Shown in pieces: positions 23,225-33,456 of a DNA stretch of 64,000 nt. Position numbers and translations under genes: made by a program. Position 1 is the stretch's first letter. Every line of letters begins with the position of its first letter. Source of the DNA: Megalopta genalis (Eukaryota; Arthropoda; Insecta; Hymenoptera; Halictidae); the NCBI RefSeq assembly GCF_051020955.1, contig NC_135021.1, positions 12,629,962-12,693,961 on the forward strand, written 5' to 3'. Under the pieces are notes generated by a model. It did not search any database and was not told the DNA's origin. It saw nothing but the letters and a program-made list of their open reading frames with translations.

Positions 23225-23455
23225 AGGTGATAATATTATTATTACAATAATATTATTATTACAATAATTATTATTACAATAATTATTATTACAATAATAT
23301 TATTATTACAATAATATTATTATTACAATAATATTATTATTACAATAATTATTATTACAATAATTATTATTACAATAATATTATTATTACAATAATTATT
23401 ATTACAATAATATTATTATTACAATAATTATTATTACAATAATATTATTATTACA
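23225..23455. repeat. TAATATTATTATTACAA / TAATTATTATTACAA tandem array
   Basis: A 17-base unit and a 15-base variant alternate for about 14 units with almost no other substitutions. The mix of two unit lengths suggests recent expansion and homogenisation. Confidence 0.9.
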
Positions 23456-23934
23456 AGACGTACGATATTGTTCTGTTATGTTCAATATTTCGAACTTTTT
23501 ACTACGAGATTTGACTACTAAGAAAATAAAAAAGTTAAACGATCCTAAGGAACAAAACATTGAACAATCTTAATGCCAAAATAGCAGCCAGAGAAAGAGA
23601 CAAGCTTCGACACGCAAAATTAAGAAAATGCGTCGCTTAGATCCGAGTTGCATCGTTTGCATCGTGCACCGTACGCTGTGTCAGCTGTTAGGCTCGCGTT
23701 GACCACGCTCGCGTGCGATCTCGCGCGTCTAATCGGCCGTGAGCGTAGGAGGGCAGGTAGACCAACGGGAAGGACGTTTTCCGACGGTTCGTTGAACGCG
23801 ATCGTCAATCTTGCCGGAGATTCACCGTCGACCGGGCTAAGCGGATAATTATTTCGGCCTCCTCGAAAGCTTCTTTCCTCCCTTCTTCTTCTCGGTTTCT
23901 CGGTTCCTCTTGTTTTTGGTGGAATTCAGCTGGA
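23456..23934. other. unique non-coding sequence
   Basis: Nothing recognised. Two short overlapping frames on opposite strands at 23620-23850 have no domain. Confidence 0.5.
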
Positions 23935-23935
23935 A

Positions 23936-23938
23936 GAG

Positions 23939-23990
<52 letters not shown>

Positions 23991-23998
23991 AAGAGAGC
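23936..23998. repeat. GA microsatellite
   Basis: (GA)n with GAAAGA interruptions; the matching Arg/Glu and Ser/Leu open frames are artefacts. Confidence 0.9.
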
Positions 23999-24423
23999 AA
24001 AGCATCGGCATTCTTTGAAAATTCGGATAGCTTGCTTTCCGGTGAAATCATCTTATTTTGTTTATGCTCTTGACTGGCTGGATGTCATTCTTCGGATGAA
24101 AGGAGACCCGGCGGGACGCGGCCGAAGCGGATCAGTCTTGACAGGCTTCGCGTTGCCAAAGGAGTCAAGCAGAAGATGAATGCTTGAATAATGGTATGCA
24201 AGTTGTTTTAGGGCTCATTGTGCTGAAATGTTGCCAACGGACTTCAATATCGTTTTATAATGCGGCGTTCGCGAGACGCCGGATGCGTTTACCGAATATA
24301 AAATAGTGATTAGGCTGTCGGTTCTCTTGACATTTTCTTACACACACTGTAATCTTGCGGTAGTTAAAGTTTACAAGTACGTGTTGTTTAATCGGTGCAA
24401 AGGTTATTTATTAATGGTTATTA
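23999..24423. other. unique non-coding sequence
   Basis: No gene or repeat recognised. Confidence 0.5.
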
Positions 24424-24459
<36 letters not shown>

Positions 24460-24512
24460 TTATATTTATTATATTTATATTTATTATTATTATTATTATT
24501 ATATTTATTAAA
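24424..24512. repeat. ATT trinucleotide repeat
   Basis: Two (ATT)n runs separated by ATATTTATATTTATT words. Confidence 0.9.
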
Positions 24513-24872
24513 GGTTATATATTAATGGCATTACCAGGCTGCAGATGTTTCAATTACGATTGTGTGATGCAGAATAAGAATGTTCCGCATTAGTAGCAAG
24601 AAAGAGAAAAGCTAAATATTTGCATAAATATGTATCTTAATACATTGTATGCGGAACAAGTATTAATACGTTCCTAAAACTTTACTTTTATAAATTTTGT
24701 TATATATTATATTTGAAAGAAGTCCCTTTAAAATCCTAAAAATCCTAATTATATTGGGTAAGTCCAGGAGAGTTCGTCCACTTTTTGAGAAAAGTATCGT
24801 GTTGCTGCTGTTTCTCGGAATTTGATTGTATTAATCAAATTACAGTTCTGTCTAATTAATTTAACATATATA

Positions 24873-25246
24873 CAGGGTGTCCCAAAATTATTGTACAAGC
24901 GAGAAATGAGGGATTCTTGAGGACATTTGAAGTAACTTTTTCCTTAGCGAAAATTCAATCCGCGGCTTTGTTCATGAGTTATTAAAGGAAAACAGTTATT
25001 AAAGTGACTAATGAGAACTGAGCTCGGCTGGCGCGAAACGGCCGAGCCAACGAGCAGTCAAAGCCCAGTTCCGTTTATTGGCTCGGTCGCCTCGCGTCAG
25101 CTAATCTCGCCTCTCATTGGTCACCGTTTTTCGCTAATAACTCGTAAACGAAGCCGTGGATTGCATTTTCGCTGAGGAAAAAATTATTTCAAATGACCTC
25201 AGGAACCGTTCATTTCCCTCTTGTACAATCATTTTGGGACACCACG
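24873..25246. mobile_element. mariner-type MITE, CAGGGTGTCCCAAAATTATT ends
   Basis: The termini CAGGGTGTCCCAAAATTATT and, reversed, CGTGGTGTCCCAAAATGATT are both flanked by TA and continue inward through GTACAAG. The interior is GC-rich with GAGCTCGGCTGG and TTGGCTCGGTCGCC. It is a 374-bp non-autonomous element, related to fragments at 10900 and 37800, and nested in the 24756-26991 element. Confidence 0.8.
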
Positions 25247-25421
25247 TATAAAAAATATTTGGCGTTAATTTAAAATATATACTACCATTTTCAAGCAAAA
25301 GCAGAAATACTGTACGTGGTCGATCTCACCCGCATTTCCGAGTTAGAGCACTTACTATGGGTGAGAGCGATCTCGAAAAATAACCTTGACTGTACTATAA
25401 ATAAAGAAAGCAATTCTTATG

Positions 25422-25871
25422 TTATTTTTTCTTTAGCTTCTTACATAAATCGCAAAAATTCTCATATCTGGAGCATCCCTCGTGATAGCAACCACTGCAT
25501 CTCACACATTGAAGCCAGTCGTCACTTTTTGTGGTTTCGAAGTAGTCCTCTTCCGCATCTCACGCATTTATTTTGGTTCCATTCTTCTGATGACTGTCAC
25601 TTTCTTGTAAAATTGGATTATCTCTGCTTGAGTCGAATGATTGTTCCAATTGTTTTCTACGTTTCTTTACATTCTTCCCCCATTTAATGGAAACATTCCT
25701 ATGTTTCTTTATAGTATAGTATAGTATATCGTTGTTCTTCTTTGTCTTAATATTTTTTGAACTATTCATAATGTTTGCAAGTTGCCTACCCCGTTTTCCG
25801 ACTATGACTGTTGCACTTGTTCGTGGAAATACAGGTATTGTCTCGCTAAGCCAAACGGAATTCTTTGGAAA
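25422..25871 (-). pseudogene. transposase C-terminal remnant with PHD-like zinc finger
   Basis: A minus-strand frame of 150 codons including the final stop has one internal TGA (25560-25562). After that TGA it reads DDWLQCVRC, then CYHEGC, then FCDLC and a lysine-rich tail ending at TAA. The spacing C-x2-C-x2-C-Y-H-x2-C-x6-C-x2-C is the second half of a PHD finger, with Cys where Trp usually precedes the aromatic-His pair. Such a finger closes many insect pogo/Tigger-like DDE transposases. The segment before the TGA is Lys/Ser-rich and unrecognised. The catalytic domain is missing. Confidence 0.55.
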
Positions 25872-26140
25872 TTAAGCTATTTCCAACTTGAGAAGAAAGC
25901 AAATTCGCATTGAAGAAAACCGGATAGGAGAAGAGTAAAAATTCCGTTGAAGGACGGAACAGTTAATGTGGTCGAACTCTCCCGGATTAGTATTGTCGGT
26001 CTATACCAGAATTACGGGAGAGATCGACCGCATTTTTAATGTGAAGTAGAAATGAATACATGCATACTATTGAGGTTATACACTAGTTATGTGCATACTA
26101 TATTCCTTAAAATTAAGATAATAAACTTACAATTAAATAA

Positions 26141-26310
26141 AAATTAAATACATATACAATTACAATTAAATACAATACAATAATTAAATACATATACAAT
26201 TACAATTAAATACAATACAACAATTAAATACATATACAATTACAATTAAATACAATACAACAATTAAATACATATACAATTACAATTAAATACAATACAA
26301 CAATTAAATA
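26141..26310. repeat. 40-bp tandem repeat, 4.25 units
   Basis: The unit CAATTAAATACATATACAAT plus TACAATTAAATACAATACAA repeats at 26141, 26181, 26221 and 26261, with a partial fifth. Units are almost identical, so expansion is recent. It lies inside the 24756-26991 element. Confidence 0.95.
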
Positions 26311-26509
26311 AATTAAAATATTAAACTTACCTGTCAATTACTGCTAAGAATATATATTAGTTAAAGAACGTTCAGATCTTGAAACGCAATTTGCAAGATC
26401 AGGGTACAGTTTCTCGTCAATTGTAATACGTGATCAACAATTAATTTATTAAAGTGTTTTCCGACTTAAAAGCTAAAGCACAACGCCATTTGGCGTCATC
26501 CTTTCAATA

Positions 26510-26947
26510 CAGGGTGTCCCAGATTTTAATGTTCAAACTTTGTTAGTGTATTCTATGGCACAAAGTAAGAAAAAAATGTTATGTAAACATAGGTCATATA
26601 GAGCTTCATTAAGAAATTATAACAAAAATTCAGAATAGGAATAGTAATCAACTAAAAAAAAATAAAAAAAAATCTTCGATCGATGTCAATCATGTATTGT
26701 CAACAACGGTTATTAATACATTTCGAAATGTATTAATAAACACAGCTTACACAAACACACGGCATGTGCTGATCTATTCAAGCCAATGCTCGCAGTAGCA
26801 GCAAGTTGATTACTATTCCTATTCTGAATTTTTGTTATAACTTCTTAATAAAGCTCTATATGACCTATGTTTACATTACACTTTTTTCTTACTTTGTGCC
26901 ATAGAATACACTAACAAAGTTTGAACATTAAAACCTGGGATACCCTG
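26510..26947. mobile_element. 438-bp foldback mariner-type element, CAGGGTGTCCCAGATTTTAA ends
   Basis: Very long inverted repeats of about 140 bp run inward from CAGGGTGTCCCAGATTTTAA on the left and, reversed, CAGGGTATCCCAGGTTTTAA on the right, both flanked by TA. Shared inner words include ATGTTCAAACTTTGTTAGTG and AGAATAGGAATAGTAATCAA. The unpaired centre (about 26660-26810) has no transposase frame. Confidence 0.85.
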
Positions 26948-26993
26948 TATATTTACACTCTCCCGCTGACCGAACTCTCCCGGACTTACCCTA

Positions 26994-27919
26994 CTTGTTA
27001 TCAAAATCATACCGATAGTTTCGAAGATATTAAATATTTTCTAAAAATTGAATTTTTTCAAACTTCACCGGTTTTCTCCCGCTAGGCGTGTAAGTAAACA
27101 GACAATATAATAAAATTCAACAACCTAGACACTTTAGGAATAAGAAATAATCCGTCCATTTAAAATGAATAATAAACACGGAAGAAATATCATCCTGGCA
27201 TCTTTCGTGGCATTGTTTTGACAATCACGCCCACGATCCGGAATATTTCCTACCGGGACCTACATCTCCGCGAAACAATCGAAATCAGCCCGCGAACACC
27301 ACCTCTGCAGTTAATGAAAAAGGACAAGCCTCGGTATCGGCGGGACCGTGACAGGAGCTGAAGGGGAGCACGGTGCACGGGATCGGGAGACAGTGATGAA
27401 ATCGGTCGCGTTGGCCAAGGGAGAGATGCCCGGACAATTAACTTAAACGAAGCGGGAGTGGCGTGACACGTACTTTGTCGCGCACGTCTTCTGACATCAG
27501 CCACCGTGGGAGAAGACATGTCCGCGGCTCCCGTTCGCTTCGGCCGGCTCCAACGCTCGCTTAATGTCGCGTTGATGTTATATTGCGACACGTGCGTGTC
27601 GCCGCCGCCGCCTCAGAAGTCGTGAAACGAGGATTATGGATGGGACAGACAGGACTTCTCGCGACTTTGTGGGCGGTCCTGTGACAGGTGCGTTCAATGA
27701 GCGAAAGTGTGTCGCTTCGCGCTTCGCCGGACAATCGTTTGCTGGGAACCGGTGGACCTTTACGCGTCGCGAGTTTTTGAGCATTGAGGCTCTTGAACTC
27801 TTCGATACTCGCTGTTACATTGCTGTAAGGGTTTACAGTTCTGATGAGCCTCCATTTTTGTTACTGGAATATCAAATTATCAAATTTTGCAGACAGAATC
27901 TTTTGTTTCAGAACGGCAG
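26994..27919. other. unique sequence
   Basis: 27230-27780 is CpG-rich with overlapping frames on both strands and no recognisable domain. The flanks are AT-rich. Nothing else recognised. Confidence 0.5.
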
Positions 27920-27921
27920 TA

Positions 27922-28159
27922 TAGTAATTTCTCTCTAATTCGCGCACAAAAAGATCTCTCTAATTCGCGCACAGATCGCGCACAAAAATTTGGATAATTT
28001 GGGAAGAGGAGATTATTCGAGCCTCACGTCTTGCGTTTTTACACTTGTTAACAATCAGAAAATATACAAACGAGCCGCAAAGCTCGAATAATTGGACCTG
28101 CTCTTTCCAAATTGTCCATTTTTGAGCGCAATCGAGCGCGAATTAGAGAGAAATTACTG
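27922..28159. mobile_element. palindromic TA MITE (CAGTAATTTCTCTCTAATTC family)
   Basis: Left end TAGTAATTTCTCTCTAATTC and, reversed, right end CAGTAATTTCTCTCTAATTC, each bordered by TA. The left arm has an internal duplication of the ATCTCTCTAATTCGCGCAC segment. GGGAAGAGGAGATTATTCGA and its mirror flank the hairpin centre near 28050. 238 bp, no coding sequence. Confidence 0.85.
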
Positions 28160-28161
28160 TA

Positions 28162-30280
28162 TAGACACGTACATCTCAAGTTCTAATAAAACGTAAAAGC
28201 AGATCTTAGTGAAAGAATAAAATCCCAAACCTTAAGTAAAACTATTAACAGAGAATCAACCATAAATTGCGTAAATTAGCGTAAAGATCTCTAGATTAGG
28301 CTCTCGGAAGCTAAAATGCTAACCCATCCACTGCGACTGTCGTTCATAGCAATAAAACCTATCTCTTCGAAGAACTGTCGTCGATAACTACCGGCATCAC
28401 AATATTTGCTTTTGTCTTTCGAACACCGGTAGGCGTTATGAATGCATACCCGCAATCACAAAGAGTCAATGAACAGCGTGAGCCAAGCCTCGAGACTAGT
28501 CTCACTTCAATCGCATTCAAATGCCACGAGAAAAGTGCAGCGCTATGAAAGCACGACTGCGGCGGAAGAGTTAATGAAGCATATAAGTCAACAGGAAGAG
28601 CAGTCCCTGATTAGAGGATCCCAAACAAAACGACCGAGAAAAGTGTTCGGGGCTCGTAGCAGGTTGCGGCGGTCCTTTCAGCAGACTGAAGGGACAACTA
28701 GGCCGATCTCTATAGAGATCAGAACGATCTACTGTCGCAGTTGTCAGGCGGTCCTCTGTCCCATAATCTTCCCATCGAGCCGTCATTCCGGGGCAAAGAG
28801 ATGTCATCGGGGTGCGACAAAGCGGTCGACTTTCTGCTCGGGGAGTCCCCGTCGAGGATAATCCTGTTACGCTTTTGCGGACCGTTGACGTGCACGTGAT
28901 GTCACCGGGTCGGCCACAATGCTGCACCACCGTGCTGACACGACTCGAATCGGCTGAGAGCATTTCGTGGGTCCCCTCGATCCTTCTATAGATCCCCTGG
29001 CACGGCCGCCCAGAAACTGTCACGGTGTGTCACCTGTCCCCAGGTACGAGCACTTGCGAGCACGAGCAGAAAACGGCACCGCCCGCGCTCGCGCGTGTCC
29101 CCTGCTTTGCCGGTGCGACAAGTGTCCCTTTTTCCACGGGAACTCGAACGAGGGTCGCTCCTTCTACCTGTCCACGCGAGCATTTTTTTTGCTGGGGTGG
29201 ACCAATTCTGCTTGCAACGATAAATGTGTTATATAGAGTCCGTTTATCTGTATTAGGCGATTATATTGATGTACAATTATCGCGACGCCTGCACAATTAC
29301 CCTAATGTATTATGGGTACATCTTTATGCAAAATGGAAACAAGTTAATAATAAAAATGTGTTTGCTCTTTTAATAATCGTAAGAAGTTGAAAATAATGTA
29401 ACGACGCCCTCAAATTCTTCTAACGTTATTACAGTTTTGTATTTGATCTATGCATGCTTGCCTTAAATATTTGCCATAACATATGGGTGAAATATGCGTG
29501 ACCTCGCTTTTGTACCTTGTACCTCGCTTATATTAAAAATACTTAAATCGCCGTAATAAAAAGTCGTCTTTTCTCTGCCAAAGTCTCTGTTTTATTTCAT
29601 TCCAAAAAACAACAAAACAGCGATCAATTCTTTGGTTTTTAATTAATAAGAGTCAATCAAACGCTAGCTTATTCTATCTATACGCGCCAAAATGTTAAAC
29701 AGTCAAGGGAAATAAATGATAAAATTACCATAAATTAGCTTGACCCTAAATCATTTTAACAATTAATTTGGTCAATAAACAACACACACGTTGGTGAACT
29801 GACAAACCCTAAACCAGTTTAACTATTCTCACCCACCCGTTCGTTAAACGTCTCCGAATCTCGGACAAATTCCTGACGATGCATGTTTTATCATCGAACC
29901 TGATTGAACGATCGAAGTAGCCTCTTAAATACCTTCGAATCTCGATGGCCGATCGACAGAGGATCGAAGATGGAAGACTCGGTGCAGTGTGATCGGGCGT
30001 GGAGGTCCGTGACGCCCACAGGCAACAGGCCTTTGCTCTCTTCTGTCAAGGAGCTGTCGTTACACGGCACGGTGTAAAATTACGAACGGTCGCGCGGCTG
30101 CACGCGGAAGGCACTCTCCGCGTGGGTCGCATCTCCTCCGACAGAAGTGACCGTGGATTTCATTAAACGCGAGCGTTTCGCGATGATTAATGTTTCCATG
30201 CCGGACCGACGCCCACGCTTATCGTCGTTGCATCACCCGAGCTCTGCCCCCCGTCTCTAATGTCTCTGGCCCTATTTCTG
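28162..30280. other. unique sequence
   Basis: 28440-29200 is GC-balanced to GC-rich and has 139- and 150-residue open frames on opposite strands that overlap and lack domains. 29230-29900 is AT-rich. No transposon or RNA gene recognised. Confidence 0.5.
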
Positions 30281-30292
30281 TTTCAGGTAAGC
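30257..30292 (+). promoter_or_regulatory. candidate recursive splice site (ratchet point)
   Basis: A branch-point-like CTAATG at 30257 is followed by a pyrimidine-rich run ending CTATTTCTGTTTCAG, and the next bases are GTAAGC. An acceptor and a donor consensus therefore meet at 30286/30287 with no exon between them. This arrangement is known in Drosophila from long introns removed in steps. It supports a plus-strand gene spanning the window, but no exon was recognised, and an ordinary acceptor or donor of an unseen exon is also possible. Confidence 0.35.
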
Positions 30293-32861
30293 GGAACCGA
30301 GAGAACGCGTCTCCTCGCGAACGATTTCTGCCGTTTGACACGCCCCTGTCCTCTGACAATTACCCTGTAGTCTGCGGACGTTTGCGCGTTCGCGACTTGT
30401 GCTGCGGAGAGTAAGGTTTGCACTGATATCGCTACTAATTTTTTTACAAGACTCTGTAACCTTGAAAGCAGAACGAACAAATGAGAGTTTTCAGGCGTCT
30501 GATTGCACGGTTTGAGATATAAGTTATAGAGGTCCAAAAAATAAGAGGTACGTGTTTTCATATTTAGAGGGTGAAAGTTCGTATGTTCGTAAGTTAAAAT
30601 ACGAAAGATAGCTTAAAATTATCTAAAAAATTATTATCGAATTTCATATGAATTTAATTTGTGGCATAACTGGGTGATGAATAATGTTCTTGTCGTCAAT
30701 CACCCTTATCGCGGGGTAAACTACCCCTAATCGTTTAAATGTACAGCTGAAAAATTTAAAATCTGCATGACGATTACGACGAGGCATCTTCTGATAACAT
30801 GATAAATTTAATGTGAGTTTAAATTGAACGAATTTTAAATTAGGGAGAAAAATTAATTAGAACAGATTTTTAACAGAATTTAAATAGAAAATTTGAATTA
30901 TGTCAGATTCTATTTGATCTATTATTAGATTATTATTTGATCTATTATTAACTCGAATTTCATATCTGCGTGAACCGAAGCAATCGGAAGAATACCTTCG
31001 AAGTGTTATAAAACGAATGATCACGTTTTCGCGATAAAAATGCGTTTGGAAAGTGGCACGCGTCTGCAGCAACAGCTCGCGTTTCCAGCGCGGTAAATCT
31101 CCGTACAGCGTGCCAAAGCGCGTCTCTTGTCGATAATAATTGAAAAGAGGAAACCGGCTGTCGGAAGTCCGACGAATCGTTAAAGATCAGCGGATCCTCG
31201 TAATCAGACGGTTACGTAAGTCCCCGGGGGAGATAGAGAAGCGAGTATCTGCACGGTCGATCGGCAAATGCCGGCGCGGACGCGAAGGCGTGACCGATCG
31301 CGGCCAGCCTTGACGTTCGTAATTTATGCGGGATTTGTCATTGCGGGCCTCTGTCTGCGAGTGTCTGCGAGCGTCTGTCTCTTGGCTGCCTGGTACAGAC
31401 GGCCGGTCACGCCTATCCTCGAAAATGGGAGGAAGATCGGTTAATTAGCGACCGGGTTGGCTAATGCATCCTTTTGTCTCCGCTCCCGGCTTTATCTGAT
31501 TCCGTCGGACGGCCGCGTCGGTAGATAAGCAGCCACGATATACCGTTCGACGACGGGAAAGCCCTTTCGAAAGCGTTTTACGTGGACCGCGACGCGGATG
31601 CACCGTGATCCGCCCTCCGGCGTGGCGCACTCCACGCTGAGTGATCGTTAGACTGCAGGTTTCGTGCATCTCTGAGCACTACGAGCGAGAAAAGTTCCTG
31701 GAGTCTAGTGAAATTGAACCATTCACTTGCTCCTGCTTCGATCGTAAACTTAAAGGCTTTTTTCTTACTATGCACGTCGATTCTTTTGGCAGGAAATTAT
31801 TTCTCTCTGTTTAAGAGGAGGTCGAATTGTAGTCTCGAATTTTTTTGTGACGACCCTTTCGCTTCTCACGTTTAAAAAAATTGTTCAAGTTGCTAAGCTT
31901 CGGGCGTTTAGAGGAACGTTAAAATTTAAGGCATGGCATTTATGTAGGATTATACATTTTCTTTTGCTATTCAACTCCTTAACTTTTGGCAAAAATATAT
32001 TTTTCTCGGTTGAAACTAGGGTCGATGCGTAAGCCTGTATTTTGCCATAGCGATTGTTTCATTTTCTGCGTTCGGAAAAAGTTCTCGAAGTTGCTGGTGT
32101 TCAGGCAATCAAAAGTTCTCTATGATACAGAACGTGGACTTTTCCCTCAACTATGATAGTTTTTAGCTGTTGAATTACCGGCAAAAAAGATATTTTCCCT
32201 GTTCGATTGAAAAATGAAAAACGGCCTAGTATTTCGTAATCATTCCACGGATCGCGGCGTGAACAGGATTCGAAAAGAATGAAAGTGGATCGACAAACGA
32301 AGCCGAATCGCACCGAAACGTCCGAGGATTTCCACGCGACTGAACTCGCGGCGAGGAAAGGGACCTAGAAGGAATTGCCTGGCATCTCGAAAGGCGCCGC
32401 AGAAAACGCCCGAGTGGAAAGGTTAATTAGCAAATAAATAATTATAACGGCTCGAGATTAAATCTGCCGGTCTGTCGGCAACGAGTAGAAAGCGCGTCGC
32501 TCGCGGCACGCGGCTCGTGAACGTATACAAAATAACTCGGGAACTGCATAAATAAACGGGACTGTGTCGCGTGGGTGTGGCATTGTCGACGATGTGTCCG
32601 GTGATCCGCAAAGTTCACCGGCCATTTTTTCCCCTCTTTCAGCTATCCGAGAGAGATCGCGTCGCGGACCGATCTTTCGCTTTTACTCGGCGCCTTTGAT
32701 GCTATTCCGTGCGCGATTTAATTGTAGGAAAGTCGGCGCTCGATGCTTAAGACTGATCAATTAGCGCCGCGGTTCTACTAGCGAGGGCGTGTTAATGACG
32801 AACAATGCTGTTCCATCGCTCTGTTCGACGAAAAAGTGAAACTGCGATCCATCGTCCGCCT
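30293..32861. other. unique sequence
   Basis: 30420-31030 is AT-rich. 31070-31680 and 32330-32780 are CpG-rich. Short open frames on both strands have no domains. No repeat or RNA gene recognised. Confidence 0.5.
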
Positions 32862-33223
32862 TCCCAGATAGCACACGACGTCTTGAAGGCGTACATTTTA
32901 CGTACAGTTCAGATCTGAACGTCTTATCGCTTAAATTGGACAACCTCGAGGCGTCTTAAAGACGGTCCGAACTGTACGACGATTATCTGTACGAATTTAA
33001 CTGTAGGTCGGAAATTTAAGTCTTTTTAAATACGTCTCGAACTGGACGTTGTTCGACTTCTGAAATTTTCGTCTGTAAGAAGCCTTAATACGGGCAGAAT
33101 TGAACATTATTCGACTTCTAAAATAAGACGACCCGAACTGGACGTCGCTTTGACATCTTCTAGACGTTGTTTTTAAGACACTCAGTTCTATAACATAAGA
33201 CGTTCGGAAGACGTTTTTATGCT
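32862..33223. repeat. degenerate AAGACG / CGAACTGGACGT array
   Basis: Variants of GACGTCTT, AAGACG, CGAACTGGACGT and TTCGACTTCTGAAAT recur in both orientations. The segment opens TTCCCAGATAGCAC and closes TATGCTACGTAGGT. The reverse complement of the close, ACCTACGTAGCATA, resembles the opening, so this may be a decayed element with short inverted ends. A hAT MITE is inserted at its right edge. Confidence 0.5.
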
Positions 33224-33456
33224 ACGTAGGTCAGGGGTGTCAAACTCGCGGCCCGAGATGAACATTTTTGATTTCAAGTATCAGGACGTAAACAATAATT
33301 TAACTTTATATATGTTTATTACAATGTACTAGTCAAAATAAAAATATTTGTTTCTATGAACATTGATTTTTTTTTGCGGCCCACCTAAAGTTAAGCATTG
33401 TTTATTTATTATTATGGCCCAAGTTAGCTTTTGAGTTTGACACCCCTGACGTAGGT
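33224..33456. repeat. 8-bp target duplication ACGTAGGT around a hAT MITE
   Basis: ACGTAGGT occurs at 33224-33231 and again at 33449-33456, immediately outside the MITE. A perfect 8-base duplication is diagnostic of hAT insertion. Confidence 0.9.
33232..33448. mobile_element. hAT-type MITE, CAGGGGTGTCAAACTC ends, copy 2
   Basis: Perfect 16-bp terminal inverted repeats (CAGGGGTGTCAAACTC and its mirror) with a perfect 8-bp target duplication. Nearly identical over its length to 12603-12821, differing by a few substitutions and short indels. 217 bp, non-autonomous. Confidence 0.95.

Larger units (their letters stand above)
24756..26991 (-). mobile_element. 2.2-kb composite DNA transposon remnant, GGGTAAGTCCGGGAGAG ends
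   Basis: The left end reads GGGTAAGTCCAGGAGAGTTC and the right end, reversed, GGGTAAGTCCGGGAGAGTTC. The motif GGTCGA(A/T)CTCTCCCG recurs inside at 25318 and 25970, inverted at 26014-26031, and at both termini, as expected for transposase-binding sites. A decayed transposase C-terminus lies on the minus strand (25422-25871). Two mariner-type MITEs (24873-25246, 26510-26947) and a 40-bp tandem array lie inside it. The PHD-like tail suggests a pogo/Tigger-type element, which is an inference. Confidence 0.6.

Noticed and set aside
25316..25687. 123-residue plus-strand frame
   Set aside because: It is antisense to the better-supported transposase remnant with its zinc-finger spacing.
26141..26310. 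Regular repeat spacing suggestive of a CRISPR array
   Set aside because: The 40-bp units are contiguous with no unique spacers, and the context is a eukaryotic transposon.
26325..26335. Minus-strand ACAG/GTAAGTTTA junction
   Set aside because: No pyrimidine tract, and it lies beside a tandem repeat within a transposon remnant.
28442..29023. 139-residue plus and 150-residue minus frames
   Set aside because: They overlap on opposite strands, contain no known motif and lie in GC-rich DNA where stops are rare.
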